Source: Gordionus sp. m RMFG-2023 (taxonomy: Eukaryota > Nematomorpha > Gordioida > Chordodea > Parachordodidae). From it: 64,000 nt of DNA. Where the stretch lies: NCBI RefSeq assembly GCF_954871325.1, contig NC_088777.1:15043366-15107365 (forward strand), given 5' to 3'. Positions 35,259 to 44,592 of the stretch are shown here, piece by piece (the stretch's first letter is position 1; each line of letters opens with the position of its first letter). The notes beneath the pieces are model-generated. The model searched no databases, was not told the origin of the DNA, and saw nothing but the letters and a program-made list of their open reading frames with translations. The position numbers were made by a program, and so were the translations under genes.

Positions 35259-37974
35259 CAAAATAACATGAAAATTGCGGTAGAAATATAAAAATTGCTA
35301 AAAAAAATTTTTTGCGGGCGGCCTTCGGCCGGGATTTTGAATTGATTTAATTATCCGCCTATTATTTTTTATAATTAGTTATATAAATACAAAGTCGGTA
35401 ACTATTTTTCAAAATACAATAAAATCTTGATTTATTAAATTATATTAATTTATAAAAAAAACCAACGATCTTTTTTAAATATAAAAAACGATTTTAATTT
35501 TACAATTAAAAATATATTTTAAGCGAATGTCCCTCAAAACGACCTCAATTGGAAATCTACCGTGTGTGTGTATAACATTATAGGGATAGGCGCTTAATTA
35601 TCAAGTATCACGATTAAATACATAATAAGGTACTCCAAAATAAGATATAATACAGATGCAACTACAGTTGCGGCAATTGTACTTATCTTGTAGAACAACA
35701 TTCACAGAGATACTTATCATCACAATATTGGTAGAATCTTTTTTCCATAATATTTAACGACTCTAATATAAATGAAAATTATACTTGTAGAACAAATGAG
35801 CAAGGCTATCATTAATGTTTTAAGACCTAAATCCAGGAGGTCAATTTTTGACGATTTGAAAGATGGGCATATATATGCAATTCTAACAGATGCATCTAAA
35901 GGGATTTCCCTTGATCTTCCGCTATTTCAACAAAATTAAGGTCATTTCAATAAAACTATTAAATTTTTTCCCCTCAAATAGTGAAAAATCCAAAGACATA
36001 GCTAACCATATAATATCAGATTCGAGATGATCAATAAATTGCATGTCAGCTTTCTGATCTGTTAATGCCTCAGTGAATTTGGAAAAAACAGAGTGTATTT
36101 ACAGAAGCGAGTCTACACAATGTTGGTTGAGATATGTTCCTAATATCGGCCATCGATAGAATTTTAAAATTTTATAAACCTTTAAAAAATATTTCTTATA
36201 ATGAATGGCAGAGGTATATTTAGGAATGATTTCACAAGTAGAATGTGCAGTTGCAATCAGAAGAATCTTAACAAAGATTCACAAAATTATGCTGCAGATG
36301 TGTCCATCTTTACAGTTAAAAATTGACAATAAATTTTATGTCGCCCTTGCTAAAACATAATTATATTTTATTTGAGATTTAAATAATAGAACTAAATGTT
36401 TACCGTCGTTATTGAGATTATAAAATTCCTGGCATGACATATTATACATTATTTAACCATTAGCTCGTTCTCTAATGTTGTTAAATCCGATTTCTCTCCT
36501 TTTTTCCAGGCAGTCCTCTTCAGGCTAAAAATGCGCTCGGATGAGGCATTAGAATGAGGTAAGGAGAAGTTTTGGCGAATCATAAAAAATAGAGAGAATT
36601 AAAATCTTTTCAAACAAGACATCAATGTCTTTCGGTATTTTTAATATATTTATTAAATTACAAAAACCTTAATTGATGGTTTCTGTTCCAAGGTCATAAT
36701 ATTTATACAATTGTAAATAGAGTTATTAAAATAAAATTTTGATTGTAAATATTCTGAAATTGACTTAATAAAAATATCTGCTTTATTTAAATATGTATTA
36801 ATTAGAGTATTATTTGAACATTTTAATATAATATTTTTAGCAATAGCGCCATAAAATTATTTTCAATTTTTAAATATAGAGATGAACAGAGCTGTAGCAT
36901 AATTTTGTGAAACATTTTTAATAAAGAATATTCTGATTGCAAATATTAACTGCATGCAGTAGATTTCCTACATGTGAAAAGAATCCCAAATATACTTCTG
37001 CCGTTTCATATTAGAAAGTTTTTTTCAAATTTTAGGACAGCCTTTAAAATCTTTATTTAAGAAGTATTTTTTTAAGGGTTTGTAAAATTTTAAAATTCTA
37101 TCGATGGCAGGTATTAATGACAACCACCTGATAGGTATATATCGCAACAACTCACACCATTCCAAGTCAGACCACTTCACCAACTCTTTTAATTCATTAA
37201 ATCTTTTAGTTGAACTAAATTCGTTAAGATATTTCATCACAATTATTTCGACATCCACAGACAGTACATTCATTGCCTTCTTGCAAGAACTATGTAGTAT
37301 ATATGGCATATACAGCCAATTGGTAATAATTCATTTGTGCTGCCTCAATTCGGTAACTTTAGATTTTGCCAAAATTTACAGAGGCATTATCAGCGCAGAA
37401 AGCTGGCATGCAAATCATTGATAACCTTGAATTTATGTGGCTAGCTACATCGTTGGATTTTTCACTATTTGAGGAAATTTTTTTAACAGTTTTATTGAAA
37501 TGTTCTTATTCTTGTTGAAATTGCAAAGGATCGAGGGAAATGTTTTAATATTTCCCTTATTAGATACATTTGTTGAACTACACAATAGATGTATACGATT
37601 TCCGCAAATATAGTTTCATTTTGAGAATATTTTTGCATTGCAATCGATGTTGATATACTCCCCTGTACTGACTAATATTAATAAAATAATGTTGATTTAT
37701 TATTGGATAAAAATAAAACAGGATAGAAAGAAATTTACAAACTAGACATGTTTTTCGAATAAATATTTAAAATTTAATTAAAAATATAAAAATAATCAAT
37801 TAATGTCTCAAAATTATTATTTACATATTAAAAACGTTTAAAATACTTTTTAAAAAAACGGGAGAAATTAAATCGCGGTAGATTTTTGCGGGAGATTTCC
37901 AATTGTGGTAGTTTTGCGGGAGAGAGATATTTGTGTGTAAACTAAAAAACTGCGGGAGTCCCGCTGCAACCCTG
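35259..37974 (-). mobile_element. hAT element with inverted internal duplication
   Basis: Flanked by a perfect 8-bp duplication TTCATACT (35251-35258, 37975-37982); the corresponding empty site is at 30452-30459. The right end reads CAGGGTTGCAGCGGGACTCC on the other strand. The left end (CAAAATAACATGAAAATTGC) is not a good match, so one terminus is degenerate. Inside, a hAT transposase is present on the - strand (about 37560-36430), while a shorter stretch at about 35830-36310 repeats part of it in the opposite orientation. A G+C palindrome (GGCGGCCTTCGGCCGGG) lies near 35316. Confidence 0.8.
36430..37560 (-). pseudogene. hAT transposase remnant
   Basis: The best-preserved block is the - strand frame 37309-37025: KKAMNVLSVDVEIIVMKYL, then RFNELKELVKWSDLEWCELL, then RYIPIRWLSLIPAIDRILKF, a segment typical of animal hAT (ZMYM/ZNF862-like) transposases. 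Downstream, near 36560-36470, NASSERIFSLKRTAWKKG and LENELMV mark the dimerisation domain. Many frame interruptions. A second, opposite-strand copy of the middle part (WLRYVPNIG, then RILKFYKPLK in broken frames) occurs at about 36130-36210. Confidence 0.75.
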
Positions 37975-38490
37975 TTCATACTTAAAGGTTGCTACTGTCT
38001 ATTTCTCTTATTAAAACTAGTTTTTGTTTATTGAAGAAAAACTGATTGATGGAATAGTAAGTACTAATCTGGCATTTCATATGGTATGAGCTCACCCAAA
38101 AATATTTATTTGTTTTCGCATGTAGCTAATCGTGGCAATTTTATCTTATTTTGTCGAAAAACTATCTACCAAATGAATTGAAGAATCAATGTAATAAATT
38201 TCAATTATTGATTTAAGTTCCAGATTAAATGCTTCCAGAAATTTGGTTGGTTTTACGCTTTAATGGGAGATATAGATTTTATTTCTCTTATAGTACGATT
38301 ACCTTTTTGTGTGTGAAAAAAATGACTGAAGAATTAATAAATATTAGCGCAAACCAGCTATTTTCCATTCTATCAATAATGCCAATTTAGGCAATTTTTC
38401 TTATTTTGCTAATAAACTTTTTCTTTATACTGTATATTAAACGAATTAAATTATAATTAATACGGAACATCGATAAAATTTTCTGAATAA
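37975..38490 (+). repeat. segmental duplication, copy 2, last part
   Basis: Matches 30452-30966 (shared AATGACTGAAGAATTAATAA, CAAACCAGCTATTTTCCATT). Confidence 0.85.
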
Positions 38491-38639
38491 ATTATTTCCG
38501 TCGCTTAAATCATAGATTTGCCAAAATTTTGTTACTGATAGTTTTTTCCTTTTACGAGCTACTATACTCGTTCAATTGGTACAAATAAAGCAAGAAATAA
38601 TGATATAATTTACAATTAGTTCGTAGAACTATTCAGCAG

Positions 38640-39015
38640 CCAAATTTAACGGCGCTGATATTAAAATATATAAATCTTGTCTATTCCTCTGTGATACACA
38701 AGTTGAAGCATATAAAGAAGTTACTCAGAATTATCAAACTATTATGGTAATTATAGATATAAATAGCTTAAACTTTTGATTTTGAATGATACGATCAAGT
38801 TAGAATATTTAGAAAGAATTAAATAAAAATGTAAATATAAGCCTAAAAAATATCTAAAAATTTATTTTTAATTCTACATTCAAATGCTGGCTCAGAAATG
38901 AGTTTAATGAATATGATTAGGCGAAAAAATTTTTCTTCGGTCTCATTTGATTTATTAGAGGCCGAATTAATGGTAAAGCAGAATTTTGACATGAATTGCG
39001 AAGAGTTAAAATTTA
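38640..39015 (+). pseudogene. possible hAT transposase tail of the 20.5-kb element
   Basis: At 38880-39015 the + strand reads NAGSEMSLMNMIRRKNFSS followed by FDLLEAELMVKQNFDMNCEE, resembling a hAT dimerisation domain (ERVFS..., ELVKAELQV.NF...C.EF). A short similar stretch (LMVEQNFDMI) lies on the - strand near 23850, close to the left end. Interrupted and short. This is the only hint of the giant element's own transposase class. Confidence 0.45.
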
Positions 39016-39449
39016 TTTCATATATAATAAACTTTTAAATAAAATATTCCGATAAATATGTAGATTTGGATCTAATTTTTATATATTTTGACTTTATATT
39101 CAAATTCAAATTTAAATTTGTAAATTATAATTTGAAAAAAATTATTCACCATTATTTATATATAAAAGGATTGCAGTTGTCGCGCTTTCCCGCTTTTTAT
39201 CCTTTAGTCATTACTTTTTATCCTTTAGTCATTAAAAATCCCACCTCACTCTTAGAATATGGGAGGTATGGCCGGGCCTAAAAAATTTTGCAATTTACAA
39301 AATGAGAAAATTGAATAAGACACCTATTTAATATAATTAAAATATAGCCACTTTTTATAATTATTTTTTGTTATCCTTCATTTATATACTCCTCTCAAAA
39401 TTTAGAAAATGTTTTTAACAACCCCCCCCCCCACCCTTGTCATGGTAAA

Positions 39450-39632
39450 ATATGTAAAAGTAAATAAATAAACACTTAACCCATTTTGCCCTGATTTCCC
39501 GATATTGGAATATCTTTATTAAAATCCTGATTTTTTTAATTCCATTTTATTAGAAAAAATGAGTAAAATTGCTTACAAATTGAGTAGAAGCGTTTAGCGA
39601 TGTTTTCACAAAAACGCTATGATTTAAATTGA
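39450..39632 (+). repeat. direct repeat of 24505-24690
   Basis: Second copy of the block with GAGTAAAATTGCTTACAAAT and AGTAGAAGCGTTTAGCG; interrupted a few bases later by the long-TIR element at 39637. Confidence 0.65.
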
Positions 39633-39636
39633 ACTG

Positions 39637-42313
39637 GGGTAATTCCATACCAAATCGATAACTTTTCGGCTCGACCTTTTTAATTTTGATAAAATTTTGT
39701 ATACTAAGAGAATATCATTAGAAAGCATCGAATCCAAAATTTTAGCCTCCTAGTACTCATAGTTCCTGAGATATCAATGGTCAAAAGTGCCAAAAATGAC
39801 GTTTTTTCGAAAAATGCGATTTTTTAAAATTGAGATAAGTTAAAAAATAATGATTTTAAAAATATAAGTTATATGTCAATTTATAACTCTATTAAGGGTC
39901 TTTTATTGAATATTAAAATTTTTTTCAAAATAATATTGTTGCGGTTTTTATTTAAGTTATAAATTTTAAACATGAAAACTTCAAGTGTTTCGCTTTCCAA
40001 ATTTTTTTAAATTTAATATTTTCTTATTCTCTAACCTTATATCTATTCATAAAAAAAATTTAAACTTGGGACAGCCATGGGTTTTTTAGTTATTGCGATT
40101 TAAAAAATCAAAAAATAAATATTATTTTCAAAAATAGATGGCGCTCATTTATAAAATAACGCGTTTTGTTAAAATTATTATTTTTTTTAAACTTTTTTCC
40201 ATTTTAAACATAAATAATAAGATTTTCCAGCATTAATATTATGAAAATATATTATTTAGATCAATTGATAGACTTACTTATTATTATTATTACTTTATTG
40301 ATAACTTGTAAAAATTATTAGTTTTTATAATAAATGATTAATTTCCTAAAAAGATAGTTACAATTCCTATATAAGAAAATATAATTAATTTCTGAAAGAT
40401 AATAACAAGTTTTCATGCACCTGCCTTGATATTAATTAATTTTTATTTTACAAATATTTCAATATTAATTTTTTCTTAAAATTATTTATGTATAAATATA
40501 AATGTGCAAATCCTTTTAAAGAATCTAAACACTTTTATTGTAAAAAGAACCTGCGTAAAGTTACGACGTGGATGACACAATTTCCAAACATTGAGGCGGA
40601 ACACTATATTTGTGATAAATGTCGTAAGCGTTTATCACAAAAAAATATTGAAAATATAAATTCTGATAGCGAATATGTAAATAATATCCCCACAGCATCC
40701 GCATCAATAGATACAATCAATTAAACCTTAAACGAAATTGGAATATCTCCTATTAAGAAAAAAAAACTAGCTGAAAAAAATTATCCAAAAAAAAGATAGC
40801 AAAAATATCAAAAGCACTTTCAGATATAATAATTAACAATCCAGAATCGGACACAAAAGACAATAATGATATACTCAACAATATGAAATTACATTATCCT
40901 AATTTATCTAAAAATAAAAAATATCAATTGCTGACCATTCTGCCTCCTAATTGGAGTGCAAATAAAATAAAAACGGAATTCAACGCTACATATCATATGG
41001 CATATAATTCCAAAATCATTTTAAAAGAAAAGGGGATTCTTTCAACTCCAAATCGAAAGCCTGCAAAATATCTCAATCAAAACAGTTGATATTGTTAAAA
41101 GTTTTTTTTGCAGTGATAAAGTTAGTAGGGTATTACCAGGAAAAAAAGATTGCTTATCTCTCATTGAAAAGGGGGAACGAGTGAACGCTCAAAAAAGGCT
41201 AGTTCTTAATAATTTAAAAGAATTATATAGTCATTTTAAGGAGAGTAATTCAAGCATAACAATTGGATTTTCGAAATTCGCAAGCTTAAGACCAAAAAAT
41301 TGCATATTGGCAGGGGCTAGCGGAACACATAGTGTATGCGTTTGTAGCATACACCAGAATATTAACTAATGATTTTAGGCTGTGAATTAGCAACATTGAC
41401 TAAAAATGGTGAGGATATATTAACAACTTATAGAGATGTTATAGGCAGAATGATTTGCAACCCCCATTACCAACCTGTTATTTTGGTGACTGTAGCGAGT
41501 GTCCTGGCTCGACACTCTTAAAAGAACGCATTGAAAAATTATTTATAAAAAATGATATAGCTCTTATTACGTTTAAACAATGGGTTTCGGTAGATAGAAC
41601 AACTCTGGAGACTATTTCTCAATCTTCAGACGAATTTATTAATTAAGTAATATCTTTCATGAATTTTTATTTATCTATTATATTTACAAATTAATAAAAT
41701 AATTTTACGAAATTTAAAATTATTAATGCTGGAAAACCTTATTATTTATGTTTAAAATGGAAAAAAGTTTAAAAAAAATAATAATTTTAACAAAACGCGT
41801 TATTTTATAAAGGAGCGCCATCTATTTTTGAAAATAATATTTATTTTTTGATTTTTTAAATCGCAATAATTAAAAAACCCATGGCTGTCCCAAGTTTAAA
41901 TTTTTTTTATGAATAGATATAAGGCTAGAGAATAAGAAAATATTAAATTCAAAAAAATTTGGAAAGCGAAACACTTGGAGTTTTCATGTTTAAAATTTAT
42001 AACTTAAATAAAAACCGCAACAATATTATTTTGAAAAAATTTTTAATATCCAATAAAAGGCCCTTAATAGAGTTATAAATTGACATATAACTTATATTTT
42101 TAAAATCATTATTTTTTAACTTATCTCAATTTTAAAAAATCGCATTTTTCGAAAAAACGTCATTTTTGGCACTTTTGACCATTCATATCTCAGGAACTAT
42201 GAGTACTAGGAGGCTGATTCGATGCTTTCTAATGATATTCTCTCAGTATACAAAATTTTATCGAAATTAAAAAGGTTGAGCCGAAAAGTTATCGATTTGG
42301 TATGGAATTACCC
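39637..42313 (+). mobile_element. unclassified DNA transposon with about 600-bp TIRs and 4-bp TSD
   Basis: Arms of about 600 bp (39637-40236 and about 41722-42313) are near-identical inverted repeats beginning GGGTAATTCCATACCAAATC. A 4-bp duplication ACTG flanks the element (39633-39636, 42314-42317). Between the arms, about 1.2 kb of + strand coding remnants belong to one protein family (see the entry at 40488). The high arm identity suggests a young insertion. The TSD length would suit Sola-type elements, but I cannot confirm the class. Confidence 0.8.
40488..41646 (+). pseudogene. transposase-like protein of unclassified family, broken
   Basis: Successive + strand pieces: 40488-40724 with a cysteine-rich N-terminus (KCANPFKESK, then YCKKNLRKVT, YICDKCRKRL); 40883-41089 (YPNLSKNKKYQLLTILPPNW, WSANKIKTEFN); 41100-41370 (SRVLPGKKDCLSL, then FSKFASLRPKNCILAGASGT, HSVCVCSIHQN); 41455-41646 (CYFGDCSECPG, FKQWVSVDRTTLETI). 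I recall this combination (PGKKD, LRPKWC..., THSVCVC.IHQN, C...CPG..., YKQWVSTDR) from repeated uncharacterised proteins of arthropods and cnidarians. The C-terminal third of those proteins is absent here. Frames are broken in three places, so this copy is not autonomous. Confidence 0.65.
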
Positions 42314-42317
42314 ACTG

Positions 42318-43010
42318 GTATTATTTTAAAAAATGATGAAAACTATTTTACGTTTTTTAATTTTTTTTTATATTGTTTAGTTTGACTTGTGAAATCAGCA
42401 AAAATAAAAAACTAAAATAATTGAAGATCTAATGATTTATTTCCATAATTTATTCTTCATAAATATTACAAATTTATGTAATCTAGAATATTTTGAATTT
42501 TTTTTTGATTAATCATAACTATGCAGTTATTTCTATTTATTAAAATGCGAATAGAAGAAAAAGGAAAGGTCATAATATTCAAATGAATTAGTTACTATTA
42601 TATCAAAGTTATATCGATGTGCATTATCTCAAAATTGTAATTAGGAGGCATTAATTATCAGTAAAATTTTCTATAATTAAAATAATCTGAGAAAATCAAT
42701 AAAAAATTCTTAGCTTCAGTATATTTTTTTTATCTAGATTAGAAATAAAGTATTACTTTAAATGACATAAAGCACACTTTTAAATTTTATGTTGGGGGGG
42801 GGGTTAACTTATTCTGCTAAAAACTTAACCCAATATGTCCGCTCCATACTTACAACCATGAGTGAGACCAGGAAGACTAATATATTTTCTATCACATCAG
42901 ATAGAGGTTACATGCTTATTAAATAAACAATACGTAATAAAATATTCTTAAAACATTCGCGTTTATGATTTAAGAAACTTCGGTTAGTAAATTGATATTG
43001 AATATATCAA
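42318..43010. other. private A+T-rich DNA of the 20.5-kb element
   Basis: No gene recognised; a G-run at about 42794-42803. Confidence 0.4.
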
Positions 43011-43014
43011 TTTC

Positions 43015-43645
43015 ACTTAAAATGAATTCACAATTTTCGCGGTCATTGCGCTCGCTATAATAATTTCGCGCAAATACATTCGCGGTAGAAAATTCGCTAT
43101 AAATGGTTCGCGATTAAAGTTTCGCTATAACGAGTTCGCGATCAAAGTTTCGCTAAAATGTATTCGCTCTAAAGTATTCGCGGTTTAGGTTTCGCGGAAA
43201 TTAATTCGCGATAACGAGTTCACGATCAAAGTTTCGCCAAAATGTATTCGCTATAAAGTATTCGCGGTTAAAGTTTCGCGAAAATAAATTCGCTATAAAG
43301 AGTTCGCGATAAAAGTTTCGCTATAAAGTATTCGCGGGTTAAGGTTTCGCGGAAATAAATTCGCTATAACGAGTTCGCGATCAAAGTTTTGCTAAAATGT
43401 ATTCGCTATAAAGTATTCGCGGTTAAGGTTTCGCGGAAATAAATTCGCGATAATAAGTTCGCGATATTGTCTTAGCTATAAATGTTTCGTGGAAAAAAAT
43501 TCGCGGAATTGGTTTCGCTATATTACCTTCGCTATAAAATTCCTTCGCGATAAACGACATTCGCGATAAAAGTTTCGCGAAAAAGTGTTTCGCGATAAAA
43601 GTTTCGCGAAAAAGTGTTTCGCGATAAAAGTTTCGCTGAATTGAC
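43015..43645 (-). repeat. 14-bp GCGAA array, copy 3 (inverted)
   Basis: About 45 units of TTCGC plus nine bases on the + strand, i.e. GCGAA units on the - strand. Mostly exact 14-bp spacing and a higher-order pattern of about 84 bp (spacers GATAAAAGT, TATAACGAG, GATCAAAGT, TAAAATGTA, TATAAAGTA, GGTTAAGGT). Ends with TTTCGCTGAATTGACC, the mirror image of the start of array 2. Orientation is opposite to arrays 1 and 2. Confidence 0.88.
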
Positions 43646-43649
43646 CTGA

Positions 43650-43930
43650 TACGCTTTTATTTGACGCCCATATCAATATTTTCCATTGTTAAAAATATTT
43701 CTGACCTCATAAGACCTAGTAGACCCGCCTAATTAGAATATTAATAATAAATATTAAAGTCAAAATTTAATTAAAACACCTTTTATTTGACGCCCATAAT
43801 TTCAATATCATCATGTTGTTAAAAATATTCATAACCTCTTGGACCCACCCTCTAGAATAATAATTATGATTACTAGTAGACTACAGTATATAATTAACAC
43901 ACCTAGCCCTATTAGCCTATCGAGACCGAG
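43650..43930 (+). repeat. about 120-bp tandem unit beside array 3
   Basis: Two copies of a unit containing CTTTTATTTGACGCCCATA, TTGTTAAAAATATT and GACCCGCC/GACCCACC, also seen once near 25535-25620 beside array 2 in the same orientation. Confidence 0.55.
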
Positions 43931-43984
43931 AGGGAACGCTTGTTCTTTTAATGAATAAATCTAATGTATACTTTTCTACTAAGT

Positions 43985-44126
43985 TCAAAAAAAAAGTTAA
44001 AAATAAATGGGTTGTGCCGGGTCCCCTGGTCTGAACCCCGGGTCTGTGGTCAGGGTTCGTGCTCAGAGCAGGCATGAGCACAAAATTTGGTCGTAAATTT
44101 TACGACCAAGCAAATTAACAACACTA
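43985..44126. repeat. right terminal inverted repeat of the 20.5-kb element
   Basis: Inverted counterpart of 23578-23725. It has an additional short palindrome, TTTGGTCGTAAATTTTACGA, near the tip that the left end lacks. Confidence 0.7.
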
Positions 44127-44134
44127 TGCCATAT

Positions 44135-44592
44135 CTGTAATAATCCGATAACTTTTATTAAAGGGGCAAACAACATATTTTTCTCGTGAATGAAAGATGC
44201 GAATAGATCTTTATTATATTTATAAACCCTATTATCTTTATTGAAACCTCAAAAATATTAAAATTAAATATTATTTTTAATTCCAATTTAATACACGAGC
44301 TATATAATATTTATATATGAAAGCGGATTTATTCAAATATATTTATTATTTTTAAATTTACCAATGTTAAAATTTAAAAAAATAAGATTTTATGTTTTTA
44401 AAGCAATATAATTGTTAATTTTGATGATTAAAAAATTTAAGATGGAGGTGCAATCAATGTAATGTTCTTCTTCACCTATTCTTATTTTAAAAAATTTATA
44501 CCTCCTAAAATGGTTGGGAGAGGTGTTATCAATATGATACCACTTATTTTTAAAATATTTTTGAAAAATTTAAATTATATTTTTAATATATA
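44135..44592. other. spacer between two mobile elements
   Basis: A+T-rich; no feature recognised. Confidence 0.4.

Larger units (their letters stand above)
23578..44126. mobile_element. giant (20.5 kb) TIR element with 8-bp TSD, hAT-like
   Basis: Left end TAGTGTTGTTAATTGG; right end, other strand, TAGTGTTGTTAATTTG. Further inside both ends a G+C-rich block is shared in inverted orientation (GAGCACGAACCC, CACAGACCCGG, GTGCCGGGTC). A perfect 8-bp duplication TGCCATAT flanks it (23570-23577, 44127-44134). The same terminal bases and TSD length occur on small MITEs at 26465, 59316 and 62492. Inside: GCGAA arrays near both ends in opposite orientation, a segmental duplication, and delimited insertions of a MITE, two hATs, two nested Merlins and a long-TIR element. 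Subtracting these leaves about 9.4 kb of own sequence. A possible hAT dimerisation segment lies at 38880-39015, with a similar QNFDM stretch near 23850 on the - strand. Whether it ever moved as a 20-kb unit or grew by later insertions cannot be told here. Confidence 0.7.

Noticed and set aside
24093-43645. Arrays considered as CRISPR
   Set aside because: The units are 14 bp with a 5-bp core, no long identical repeats, no cas genes, and the context is an animal genome.
23578-44126. Large element considered as a Polinton or other virus-like element
   Set aside because: No polymerase, integrase, capsid or ATPase coding was seen, and the TSD is 8 bp rather than 6.
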